Shown piece by piece: positions 7,729 through 13,925 of a stretch of DNA of 15,092 nucleotides. The translations under genes were made by a program, and so were the position numbers. The notes beneath the pieces were generated by a model. It saw only the letters and a list, made by a program, of their open reading frames with translations. It did not search any database and had not been told where the DNA came from. This DNA comes from an uncultured Acidobacteriota bacterium. Lineage in GTDB: Bacteria > Acidobacteriota > Vicinamibacteria > Vicinamibacterales > SCN-69-37. The stretch lies in assembly GCA_937880585.1 (NCBI GenBank), contig CALFMR010000227.1, positions 1 through 15,092 on the forward strand, given 5' to 3'. Position 1 is the stretch's first letter. Every line of letters begins with the position of its first letter.

Positions 7729-8721
7729 GTGCGCATCGACTCCTCAGCGCCGACCCGCATCGATCTCGCGGGCGGGACGTTCGACATCTGGCCGTTGTAC
7801 CTGTTCCACGATCGCGCGCAGACGATCAACGCCGCGATCAGCCTGCGCGCGCACTGTACGATCACCTCGCGACGCGACTACCGCATCGTCCTCATCTCGG
7901 AGGACACGGGCGACATGGTCGACGTCGCCGATCCGCAGGCGCTCGACAACAGCGAGCTTCCCCTCATCGCGCGGCTCGTGCGGTTCTTCGGCGCGCGGCC
8001 GGTCGAGGTCCGGACGCACGCCGAATCGCCTGTCGGCGCGGGCATCGCGGGATCGTCGGCGATGAACGTCGCCGTCATCGGCGCGCTGGCCGCCTGGACC
8101 GGACGGCCACTCGGCGACGAGGATCTGCTCACTGTCGCGATGAACATCGAGGCGCAGGTGCTCGGCGTCCCGACCGGCGCGCAGGACTATCGCCCCGCAC
8201 TCTACGGTGGCATTGCGGCCATCGAGCTGGGCGTTCGCGGCGTCTCACGCGAGCCGCTCCACGTCGATCCGGCGGAGCTCGAACGCCGGCTCGTGCTCGC
8301 CTACACGGGCGCGTCACGCAATTCCGGCATCAACAACTGGGACGTCATGGTCCGCCGTATCAACGGCGACGCGGCCATCATCGAAGCATTCGACGCGATT
8401 CGCGACGCGGCAATCGGCTTGCGCGAAGCCATCGAGCTGCAGGACTGGCGCGGCGTCGCGCTGTGCCTTTCAGCGGAGTGGCACGCGCGCAAACGGCTCG
8501 CGCCGGGCGTGACGACGCGCGAGATCGATGCATTCATCGAGCGCGCCCGCTTCGCCGGTGCGCTGGCGGCGAAGGTCTGCGGCGCCGGGGGCGGCGGCTG
8601 CCTCGTCTGTCTCACCGATCCGGATCGACGGTCAGCCGTCGCGACCGCGCTCGCCAACGGCGGCGCCACGGTCCTGCCGTTCCAGATCGAACGCACGGGC
8701 CTCGAGGTGCGGCGCTCGTGA
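7729..8721 (+). CDS. GHMP-family sugar kinase (heptose/fucose-kinase-like)
   Basis: This is an ATP-dependent small-molecule kinase of 330 aa. All three GHMP motifs are present: N-terminal APTRIDLAGGTFD (7-19), phosphate-binding SPVGAGIAGSSAMNVA (100-115) and C-terminal KVCGAGGGGC (282-291). Glu141 and PTGAQDYRPALYGG (148-161, with Asp153) supply the usual Mg/catalytic region. YTGASRNSG (192-200) resembles D-glycero-D-manno-heptose 7-phosphate kinases and related sugar kinases more than mevalonate or homoserine kinases. The substrate cannot be read from sequence. No heptose-pathway genes are nearby; it is divergent from nagZ and shares its promoter box, so a recovered sugar is a possible but unproven substrate. 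It starts with GTG and has no ribosome site, as expected for a leaderless message. The stop overlaps the next small gene (GTGA). Confidence 0.88.
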   Translation: MRIDSSAPTRIDLAGGTFDIWPLYLFHDRAQTINAAISLRAHCTITSRRDYRIVLISEDTGDMVDVADPQALDNSELPLIARLVRFFGARPVEVRTHAESPVGAGIAGSSAMNVAVIGALAAWTGRPLGDEDLLTVAMNIEAQVLGVPTGAQDYRPALYGGIAAIELGVRGVSREPLHVDPAELERRLVLAYTGASRNSGINNWDVMVRRINGDAAIIEAFDAIRDAAIGLREAIELQDWRGVALCLSAEWHARKRLAPGVTTREIDAFIERARFAGALAAKVCGAGGGGCLVCLTDPDRRSAVATALANGGATVLPFQIERTGLEVRRS

Positions 8722-8927
8722 GCGGCCACCCGCGCGACGGCGTCGACGCGATCCGCCGGCTCTACTTCAACGCCACGCGCGCGACGATTCAGCGCGACCT
8801 CGCCAGAGCGATCGCTCTCTTCAAAGCGCTCGCGACCGACGACGAACGGCAGCACGCCGCGGTGTACATGGACGGGCTGTCTGAGATGCGATCGGAATGG
8901 GCGGCGGGAAAGAGCGTTAGAAGGTAG
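8718..8927 (+). CDS. 69-aa conserved-looking hypothetical protein, coupled to the sugar kinase
   Basis: I do not recognise this protein. A GTG at 8718 overlaps the kinase stop in a GTGA junction and opens a frame of 69 codons ending in TAG. It reads as a soluble, largely helical, charged protein with an N-terminal segment (GVDAIRRLYFNATRATIQRD) and a second helix around YMDGLSEMRSEW, and a basic tail (KSVRR). The mix of hydrophobic and charged residues in helical spacing looks like genuine coding sequence, unlike the Arg/Ser/Pro-rich shadow frames here. It could be a partner or stabiliser of the kinase. It then faces the RodZ-like gene across a 34-bp spacer. Confidence 0.65.
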   Translation: MSGHPRDGVDAIRRLYFNATRATIQRDLARAIALFKALATDDERQHAAVYMDGLSEMRSEWAAGKSVRR

Positions 8928-8961
8928 GGGCGCGCCTCCGTGCCCGCCCGGCGCTCGCGCG

Positions 8962-9846
8962 TTATGGCTGCAGGAACTGCGCGACGTTGGCGGGCGTGAT
9001 CACGACGCGGACGTGTTGACCGGCGCGGCCGAGCGGCTTCGCCGGGTGACCATTGATCGACCACTCCACTGCGCCCGCGTTGCCAACGTCGAACAACAGC
9101 TCGCGCATCGCGTCCAGGTGCCGACCGTCTCCCGCGCGGAACAGTTCCGAAATCGATCGCTGTCCGTCGCTCGTCGCGACGATCCAGCAGTCGTCGCTCA
9201 CGAGAAACTCGACGGCAATGCCGTTGGTCGCCGCCGCGGTCGTCGCGCTGGGGGATGACGCGTCAGTGCCAGACGGGGTCGCGGCTGGAGTCGCCGCATT
9301 CACCACAGACACGGCGTCCGGCGCGGCAGATGAAGAGGTCGGCGACGTCGGTGGAGGCGACACCACGGGCGGTGTCGTCACCGGGGACGCGGACGAAGAC
9401 GCGGCAGGCGCGGTCACCGCAGCCGGCGTGGCGGCGCGGCGCGATCGCCAGGCGTGCAGCCTCCAGACGACGAGCGCGACAATCACGACCGCAAGCGCGA
9501 TCAGTCCCCAGCGCAGCATCCGCACGGCCTGCTGCTGCCGCGCCAGGAACAGCCGATCGTCATCGGTGATCTCCGGCCGGATCGCGCCGCGGGCCGCGGC
9601 CTCGCGCTCCTGCTCGTCGAGCGCCTCGACGAACTCCGCGACGATCGCGTCGGCATCGAGGCCGAGCTCGGCGGCATACGCGCGCACGAAGGATCGGCCG
9701 AAGATGCCGCCGGGAAGACGGCTGAAGTCGTTGCGTTCGACGGCCTCGAGTGCCGTCACCGAGATCTTGGTGCGGGCCGCGATGTCACGCAGCGCGATGC
9801 CGTGGTCTTCGCGCGCACGCTTGAGCTTCGAGCCGAGGTCGTTCAT
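8962..9846 (-). CDS. rodZ: RodZ-like HTH transmembrane protein
   Basis: At 294 aa it has the RodZ plan. An N-terminal helix-turn-helix of the HTH_25 type covers about residues 4-70 (LKRAREDHGIALRDIAARTKIS then ALEAVERNDFSRLP). A charged linker leads to one membrane span (WGLIALAVVIVALVVWRL, about 113-130). A Thr/Ser/Pro/Ala-rich periplasmic stretch follows (about 136-206), then a beta-rich C-terminal domain of the DUF4115 type (about 208-294). In rods, RodZ anchors the MreB cytoskeleton to the membrane; in other shapes its role is less clear. No mreB is in the window. A candidate promoter overlaps the end of the upstream gene, and no Shine-Dalgarno sequence precedes the ATG. It ends convergently with the 69-aa gene. 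Confidence 0.85.
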   Translation of the reverse strand: MNDLGSKLKRAREDHGIALRDIAARTKISVTALEAVERNDFSRLPGGIFGRSFVRAYAAELGLDADAIVAEFVEALDEQEREAAARGAIRPEITDDDRLFLARQQQAVRMLRWGLIALAVVIVALVVWRLHAWRSRRAATPAAVTAPAASSSASPVTTPPVVSPPPTSPTSSSAAPDAVSVVNAATPAATPSGTDASSPSATTAAATNGIAVEFLVSDDCWIVATSDGQRSISELFRAGDGRHLDAMRELLFDVGNAGAVEWSINGHPAKPLGRAGQHVRVVITPANVAQFLQP

Positions 9847-9868
9847 GGCCGGGAGGGGTCGGGCGGCT

Positions 9869-9898
9869 ACTCTAACAGGTTGCGATCGACGTCTTCAA
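9869..9898 (-). promoter_or_regulatory. Candidate promoter for the RodZ-like gene
   Basis: Reading the minus strand, TTGAAG (9898-9893, overlapping the stop codon of the upstream ThiE-family gene) is followed after 18 bases by TAGAGT (9874-9869), which is preceded by TGT as in an extended -10. Transcription would start about 15 bases before the ATG at 9846. The fit is moderate; the gene may also be read from the upstream operon. Confidence 0.3.
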
Positions 9899-10605
9899 AC
9901 CTCGTCGGGCACGTCCGACGACTTGCGCGTCGCGATGCCGCGCGCGAGGGCGGCGCGAAACGCCGGCACGGCATGCCGCGCGCCCATCGCGTCAGGTCCC
10001 TGCCCTTCAGGCAGGAACGCGCCGATGGCGGCCGCACCGGCGGCACCAGCCGCCGCGCACGCTTCCGCGCCGCGTGGCGTCAGGCCGCCGATGGCCACGA
10101 CGGGCACGTCCGTCGCTCGACACCAGTGCGCGAGTGCGTCGATCCCCGCGGCCGTCGCGCCAGGCTTGGACGTCGTCGCGAAGACCGCGCCGAACAGCAC
10201 GTAGTCGGCGCCCGCCGCGACCGACGACGCATCATCAGCGTGACACGACCGACCGATGACCCAGGCCCCGGCCGGACCGAGCGCGCGCAGACGGGCGGCC
10301 GGAGGGCCATCGCTCCGCACATGGACACCCGCGGCGCCCGCGGCGATGGCGACGTCGGCGCGGTCGTTGACGACGATACACGTCGGCGTTCCGTCGGCGC
10401 GCGCGACAATGCGGCGCACGAACCCAGTCAGCACCGCGGCGTCGAGGTCGCGTTCGCGCACCTGCACGAGATCCACACCAGCCGCGATCGCGTCATCGAT
10501 CACGCGATCGAGCGCGATCAGTTCGTCCCGCACGGTCCTCGCGGCAGGAGCCAGCCGCCGGCGGTCCGTCACCAGGCAGACGAGCGGCTGATCTGGCAGC
10601 TTCAC
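9895..10605 (-). CDS. thiE: Thiamine-phosphate synthase family protein (ThiE/TenI-like)
   Basis: This is a TIM-barrel protein of 236 aa. ThiE joins the HMP pyrophosphate and thiazole phosphate halves of thiamine; TenI relatives lack this activity and aromatise the thiazole. ThiE features are QVRERD (48-53), VNDRAD (79-84, Asn80/Asp81), GRSCH (118-122), the TTSK stretch before PGA (144-150) and AIGG (171-174). The usual GQxD/ED Mg-binding stretch is changed to VHVRSDG (94-100), with one residue apparently deleted; Asp99 may still fill the metal site. This leaves ThiE versus TenI open. The GTG at 10605 is chosen because it starts the conserved KLPDQPLVCLVTD region and overlaps the upstream stop in a GTGA junction. 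No other thiamine genes are in the window. Confidence 0.75.
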   Translation of the reverse strand: MKLPDQPLVCLVTDRRRLAPAARTVRDELIALDRVIDDAIAAGVDLVQVRERDLDAAVLTGFVRRIVARADGTPTCIVVNDRADVAIAAGAAGVHVRSDGPPAARLRALGPAGAWVIGRSCHADDASSVAAGADYVLFGAVFATTSKPGATAAGIDALAHWCRATDVPVVAIGGLTPRGAEACAAAGAAGAAAIGAFLPEGQGPDAMGARHAVPAFRAALARGIATRKSSDVPDEV

Positions 10606-10889
10606 GATCCGGTGGACGCGGATCCCGGCGATCGCCAACGGCCGCCGAAGAGCAGGCGCGCCTCGGCGATCCCCGCCAGCGCGACAATGACGCCCACCGC
10701 GCTCACGGCCACGCGCACGGCCTGATAGGCCATGACCGCGCCGACCCATGGCCACACGAAGGCGAAGACGTTCCTCCACCACCAGAGCGTCCACGGCGCG
10801 ACGATGAGCAGGAGCCCGGCTTCGAAGAAGTAGGCCGCGAGCAGCAAGCGGGTGAAGAAACGAATGCGAGCCTCCCGAGGCCGGAACAC
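10602..10889 (-). CDS. Small membrane protein, about 95 aa, unknown function
   Basis: I do not recognise the family. The product has a basic N-terminus (FRPREARIRFF) and two or three hydrophobic segments: about residues 11-35, 41-56 and 58-77. Between the first two is a Trp cluster (WTLWWW), with a Glu inside the first segment (Glu23). The C-terminus is short and polar. GTG 10889 is the only usual start before an in-frame stop upstream at 10902-10904. A GGGAGG lies inside the frame a few codons later, so a shorter product from a rare start cannot be excluded. It ends in a GTGA overlap with the ThiE/TenI-like gene, so the two are probably made together. It lies 32 bases after rnhB, where many genomes have yraN instead. 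Confidence 0.65.
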   Translation of the reverse strand: MFRPREARIRFFTRLLLAAYFFEAGLLLIVAPWTLWWWRNVFAFVWPWVGAVMAYQAVRVAVSAVGVIVALAGIAEARLLFGGRWRSPGSASTGS

Positions 10890-10921
10890 GCGGGCCGCGC
10901 ATCAGGCGTCCGCGCGGATGA

Positions 10922-11554
10922 TCAGTCGTCGACCGGCATCGTATCAAACAGCGACGGCGGCCTGAACGACCGCCGATGCTCGTCCGAATAGCCGAAACGC
11001 CCCATCGCATCGAGGTGCGCGCGCGTGGCGTAGCCCTTGTGCCGGTCGAAGCCGTAGCGCGGATCGCGTTCGTGAAGCGCCAGCATGAGGCGATCGCGCG
11101 TCACCTTGGCGAGAATCGACGCCGCCGCAATCGCGGTGCAGCGGCGATCGCCGCCGGGAATCGGACGCTGCGGCATCATCAAGCCGGGGATGCGAAACGC
11201 GTCGACGAGGACGAACCCCGGGAGCGGCGAGAGCGCCATCACGGACTGGCGCATCGCTTCGAGCGACGCGCGGTGGATGTTGATCCGGTCGATCTCAGCC
11301 GCGCTGACGATGGCCGCGTGCCAGCACACGGCCGCCTTCGCGATGCGTGGGAACAGGCGCTCGCGGTCGTCGGCCGTGAGCACCTTCGAGTCCGCGACGC
11401 CGGGAATGTAGCAGTCCGCGTCGAGCACGACGGCCGCAGCCACGACCGGCCCGGCCAGACACCCGCGCCCCACTTCGTCGACGCCGGCCACGTGGACGTA
11501 GCCGAGCCGGCGAATCTCGTTCTCGACGGTGCGCGAGGCCCGCGGACGGGTCAT
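10922..11554 (-). CDS. rnhB: RNase HII
   Basis: RNase HII cuts RNA in RNA-DNA hybrids and starts removal of misincorporated ribonucleotides. It is 210 aa from ATG 11554. The signature GVDEVGRGCLAGPV holds catalytic Asp26 and Glu27. ADSK follows, then Asp118 (VLVDAF) and Asp154 (KVTRD), completing the DEDD set. HKGYATRAHLDA is typical of the C-terminal part. A TTG one codon upstream is also possible, but the ATG is preferred, with a weak GGCGGGAA ahead. It follows rplS after a 51-bp gap containing a strong hairpin; rplS-rnhB is a common gene order. Confidence 0.96.
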   Translation of the reverse strand: MTRPRASRTVENEIRRLGYVHVAGVDEVGRGCLAGPVVAAAVVLDADCYIPGVADSKVLTADDRERLFPRIAKAAVCWHAAIVSAAEIDRINIHRASLEAMRQSVMALSPLPGFVLVDAFRIPGLMMPQRPIPGGDRRCTAIAAASILAKVTRDRLMLALHERDPRYGFDRHKGYATRAHLDAMGRFGYSDEHRRSFRPPSLFDTMPVDD

Positions 11555-11568
11555 CAAGATTCCCGCCT

Positions 11569-11596
11569 GGCGCGCGCCCGCGGCCGGCCGCGCGCC
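11569..11596 (-). other. GC-only hairpin between rplS and rnhB
   Basis: Arms GGCGCGCG (11569-11576) and CGCGCGCC (11589-11596) form a perfect 8-bp stem with a 12-nt loop, starting 10 bases after the rplS stop. No U-run follows, and the rnhB ribosome site begins directly after it. It more likely tunes rnhB expression or protects the rplS mRNA end than terminates transcription. Confidence 0.4.
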
Positions 11597-11605
11597 GGAG
11601 GCCGT

Positions 11606-11953
11606 CTAGGCCGTGCGCTTCTGTTCCTTCATGCGCGCCGCCTTGCCGCGCAGTTCGCGCAGGAAGTACAGCTTCGCGCGGCGGACCTTGGCGCTGCGGA
11701 CGACTTCGACCTTGTCGATCGTCGGTGAGTGCAGCGGAAAGATGCGCTCGACGCCCTGGCCGAACGACACCTTGCGCACCGTGAACGTCGCGCGCGCGCC
11801 GCCGCGGTGCATGCCGATGACGGTCCCCTCGAACACCTGGATGCGCTCCTTGTCGCCTTCGCGCACCTTCACGTGGACGCGCACCGTGTCGCCCGATCGC
11901 ATGGCGGGCCGCGTGGTCAGGTGGGGTTGCTCAACCGTTTCAATCGCCTTCAT
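11606..11953 (-). CDS. rplS: 50S ribosomal protein L19
   Basis: L19 sits at the interface of the two ribosomal subunits. It is 115 aa, the normal bacterial length. Family landmarks are GDTVRVHVKVREGDKERIQ, FEGTVIG, GVERIFPLHSPTIDKVEV and the basic C-terminus with RRAKLYFLRELRGKAAR. The frame is open further upstream, but ATG 11953 is chosen because family L19 begins there and a GAGGAG lies eight bases ahead. It follows trmD by 16 bases, the usual trmD-rplS order. Confidence 0.98.
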   Translation of the reverse strand: MKAIETVEQPHLTTRPAMRSGDTVRVHVKVREGDKERIQVFEGTVIGMHRGGARATFTVRKVSFGQGVERIFPLHSPTIDKVEVVRSAKVRRAKLYFLRELRGKAARMKEQKRTA

Positions 11954-11961
11954 GACAGGAA

Positions 11962-11967
11962 CTCCTC
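11962..11967 (-). promoter_or_regulatory. Strong Shine-Dalgarno site for rplS
   Basis: GAGGAG on the minus strand, eight bases before ATG 11953 and directly after the trmD stop. It settles the rplS start against the longer open frame, and it is the best ribosome site in the window. Confidence 0.85.
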
Positions 11968-11969
11968 GC

Positions 11970-12767
11970 TCAGTCGTCACGTTCATCGCCGGGCTCCTGC
12001 CCGTCGGTCTTCCGATCGGAGACGCCGGCCGCCGCATTGCGCTGCCTGAGCTCGGCGAGCAGCTTGCGGTCGTCCGCCGTTGTCACGGCCCGATCCAGCA
12101 GGTCGGGCCGCCGTTCATACGTGCGCCGGACCTGCTCGGCCCGCCGCCATCGCTCGATCTCGCCGTGATGCCCCGACACGAGCACGTCGGGCACCGCGCG
12201 TCCGCGAAACACCGCGGGCCGCGTGTAGTGCGGATAGTCGAGCCAGCCATCCGCGAACGAATCGGCCGCGACCGACGCATCATCGCCCACCACACCGGGC
12301 ACGAGCCGCGCGACCGCATCGACCACCACGAGCGCCGGCAGTTCGCCGCCGGAGAGCACGTAATCGCCGATCGAAATCTCGTCGGTGACGAGCACGTCGG
12401 CCACGCGCTCGTCCACACCCTCGTACCGGCCGCAGATCACCACAATCCGCTCGAGCCGGCTCAGCCCCTCGACGGCCGCGTGCGTGAACGGGCGGCCCTG
12501 CGGCGTCATCAACACGACCGCGGATGCCGGCCCGCGCTCGGCGGCAATCGCCTCGACCGCGGCGAACAGCGGCTCCGGCTTCATCACCATGCCCGGCCCG
12601 CCTCCATACGGCACGTCGTCGACCGTACGGTGGCGATCCGACGTGAACTCGCGCAGGTCACGCGCGCGAATGTCGACGACGCCGCGCGTCCGCGCCCGGC
12701 CGATCACGCCCTCGGCCAGCGCGGCTTCGACCATCGCCGGGAAGATCGTGATGAGGTCGATGACCAT
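11970..12767 (-). CDS. trmD: TrmD, tRNA (guanine-N1)-methyltransferase
   Basis: TrmD methylates G37 of tRNAs with a G at position 36, preventing +1 frameshifts, using S-adenosylmethionine bound in a trefoil-knot (SPOUT) fold. It is 265 aa. Visible elements are VPYGGGPGMV, GRYEGVDERV (113-122), EISIGDYVLSGGELPA (the knot region), Arg154, Asp169 (DSFADGWLDYPHYTRP) and the VSGHHGEIERWR element. Arg154 and Asp169 have the same numbers as the key residues of the E. coli and Haemophilus enzymes. The C-terminus carries a short acidic tail (about 250-265) beyond the core. It begins six bases after the rimM stop with GAGGTGG just before the ATG. Confidence 0.98.
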   Translation of the reverse strand: MVIDLITIFPAMVEAALAEGVIGRARTRGVVDIRARDLREFTSDRHRTVDDVPYGGGPGMVMKPEPLFAAVEAIAAERGPASAVVLMTPQGRPFTHAAVEGLSRLERIVVICGRYEGVDERVADVLVTDEISIGDYVLSGGELPALVVVDAVARLVPGVVGDDASVAADSFADGWLDYPHYTRPAVFRGRAVPDVLVSGHHGEIERWRRAEQVRRTYERRPDLLDRAVTTADDRKLLAELRQRNAAAGVSDRKTDGQEPGDERDD

Positions 12768-12773
12768 GCCACC

Positions 12774-13307
12774 TCATCGCCTCCGGCGATTCAGCTCCAG
12801 CAGGCCGTCTGGCGGATCGATCTCCACGATCTTCGCGGCGACGTCTACGCGCCGGCAGATGGCGTCCGCGAGCGGCACGAGGATCTCGTCGTCCGTGCCG
12901 ACAACGAGTACCGGCGCGCCCGTCGCCATTTCCACTCGCTCGACCGTGCCCACGTCCGCTCCCGTCATCGTCCACACGCGGCAGCCGATGAGGTCGTCCA
13001 CGTAAAAGGCGCCAGGCTCAAGTACGCGACGATCCGCGGCGGGAATCCGCAGCTCAGCGTCGCGCATCGCCTCGGCTTCATCGATCGATCCGACTGCGTC
13101 GAAGCCGATCACCCACCGGCCGCGATCTTCGCGGCTCGTCGTCACGGTCAGCCGCCGCGGCTCGCCCTCGCCCGCCGGCGCGTACACGACCGCGCCGACC
13201 TGGAAGCGTTCCTCGCCGAAGTCCGTCTCGGACGCGACGACGACCTGGCCACGCAGGCCGTGCGGCCGAACCACCCGGCCCACGGCGACCATCGTCGTCC
13301 AGTTCAC
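12774..13307 (-). CDS. rimM: RimM, 16S rRNA processing / 30S maturation factor
   Basis: RimM binds S19 and helps mature the 30S head. It is 177 aa from a GTG at 13307. The N-terminal RimM domain opens with VGRVVRPHGLRGQVVV and includes FDAVGSIDEAEAMRDAEL. The C-terminal PRC-barrel domain contains FYVDDLIGCRVWT, DVGTVERV and ILVPLADAICRRVD. An ATG five codons downstream (13292) is an alternative start; neither has a clear ribosome site, so translation may be coupled to khpA, whose stop is eight bases upstream. Confidence 0.95.
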   Translation of the reverse strand: MNWTTMVAVGRVVRPHGLRGQVVVASETDFGEERFQVGAVVYAPAGEGEPRRLTVTTSREDRGRWVIGFDAVGSIDEAEAMRDAELRIPAADRRVLEPGAFYVDDLIGCRVWTMTGADVGTVERVEMATGAPVLVVGTDDEILVPLADAICRRVDVAAKIVEIDPPDGLLELNRRRR

Positions 13308-13315
13308 CGGCGCGG

Positions 13316-13558
13316 CTACTCGTCGCGGAAGTCGACGACGACGCGCTGATCTTCAGCCTCGCCGGCAGCAGCCGCCAGGACGCGCAGCGCGGACGCCGTT
13401 CGTCCCTGCCGGCCGATCACACGGCCGAGCTCGCCGGGCGCCATCGTCAGCTCGACGACGGTCTGGCCGCGGCGGTCGTACTCGGTGACGACGACCTCGT
13501 CGGGCCGGCCCGCGAGCGCGCGGGCTACGACCTCGACGACGTCTCGGCCGCGACTCAC
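13316..13558 (-). CDS. khpA: KhpA-type KH-domain RNA-binding protein
   Basis: A single KH domain protein of 80 aa, the usual size for the gene found between rpsP and rimM (also called ylqC). The RNA-binding GxxG loop is seen as GRQG (49-52) within LGRVIGRQGRTASALR. In Gram-positive bacteria KhpA pairs with KhpB and affects cell division and mRNA levels; no KhpB is in this window. The GTG start at 13558 overlaps the rpsP stop in a GTGA junction. A longer frame exists upstream but is out-of-frame reading of rpsP. Confidence 0.94.
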   Translation of the reverse strand: MSRGRDVVEVVARALAGRPDEVVVTEYDRRGQTVVELTMAPGELGRVIGRQGRTASALRVLAAAAGEAEDQRVVVDFRDE

Positions 13559-13827
13559 TGGGCGGCCGCCTCGGGTGCCGCGGCCGCCTCGACCGGCGGC
13601 AGCCGATCGATGAGCGTGCGCACCGTGTCGGACGGCTGCGCGCCGGCCTTCAGCCAGTGCGCGAGCCGATCGCGATCGATCTCGACCGCCTCGGGCGTGG
13701 TGCGCGGATTGTAGTGTCCGAGCACTTCGACGAACCGTCCCTCGCGCGCCGACCGCGCCTCGGTCACCACCACGCGGAAGAACGGCCGATTCTTCGCGCC
13801 CGCCCGCCGCATACGAATTGTCAGCAT
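13555..13827 (-). CDS. rpsP: 30S ribosomal protein S16
   Basis: S16 is needed for 30S assembly. It is 90 aa from ATG 13827. The sequence starts MLTIRMRRAGAKNRPFFRVVV, with the family elements FVEVLGHYNPRT and DRLAHWLKAGAQPSDTV. It ends in an Ala/Glu/Pro tail of about 14 residues. A GTG one codon upstream is in frame, but AGGAG (13833-13837) is spaced five bases from the ATG and only two from the GTG, favouring the ATG. It overlaps khpA and follows ffh after about 90 bases. Confidence 0.97.
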   Translation of the reverse strand: MLTIRMRRAGAKNRPFFRVVVTEARSAREGRFVEVLGHYNPRTTPEAVEIDRDRLAHWLKAGAQPSDTVRTLIDRLPPVEAAAAPEAAAQ

Positions 13828-13832
13828 CACAT

Positions 13833-13837
13833 CTCCT
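13833..13837 (-). promoter_or_regulatory. Shine-Dalgarno site deciding the rpsP start
   Basis: AGGAG on the minus strand lies five bases before ATG 13827 and two bases before the in-frame GTG at 13830. Normal spacing selects the ATG. Confidence 0.75.
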
Positions 13838-13847
13838 GACTTGTCCC

Positions 13848-13865
13848 CTGGGCCTGAAGGCCCAG
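13848..13865 (-). other. Perfect hairpin in the rpsP leader
   Basis: CTGGGCC (13848-13854) pairs with GGCCCAG (13859-13865) around a four-base loop, ten bases upstream of the rpsP ribosome site. No U-run follows on the minus strand. It may weaken read-through from ffh or act as an RNA structure in the rpsP leader. Confidence 0.5.
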
Positions 13866-13882
13866 AGCTCCACTGAAACGAA

Positions 13883-13899
13883 CCAGAACCTACTTCTGG
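13883..13899 (-). other. Small hairpin downstream of ffh
   Basis: CCAGAA (13883-13888) and TTCTGG (13894-13899) flank a 5-nt spacer. The TTCTGG arm occurs again at 13901-13906 in the adjoining heptamer repeat, so two alternative pairings exist. Confidence 0.35.
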
Positions 13900-13925
13900 C
13901 TTCTGGCTTCGAACTTCTAACTTCT
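13891..13925 (-). repeat. Five-unit heptanucleotide tandem repeat across the ffh stop codon
   Basis: Five 7-bp units run without gaps, starting at 13891, 13898, 13905, 13912 and 13919. On the plus strand every unit has CTTC at positions 3-6 and T or G at position 7; only the first two bases vary (TA, GG, GG, AA, AA). The ffh stop codon (13919-13917) lies at the junction of the last two units, so the repeat provides the end of the gene and continues into the 3' untranslated region. Confidence 0.75.

Noticed and set aside
7707..7736. Upstream ATG at 7736 as the nagZ start
   Set aside because: It would place the start inside the divergent kinase gene and put the TATAAT box within the coding region; NagZ similarity begins after 7706.
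6540..8717. Long plus-strand frame opposite ldcA and nagZ that runs through the kinase in another frame
   Set aside because: Only its last 70 codons (8718-8927) are outside other genes and look real; the rest is shadow sequence.
8928..8961. Intrinsic terminator between the convergent 69-aa gene and the RodZ-like gene
   Set aside because: The spacer is GC-rich with short self-complementary pieces, but I could not find a convincing stem followed by a T-run on either strand.
9053..10725. Plus-strand frames opposite the RodZ-like and ThiE-like genes
   Set aside because: They are low-complexity Ala/Ser/Arg/Thr products antisense to recognisable genes.
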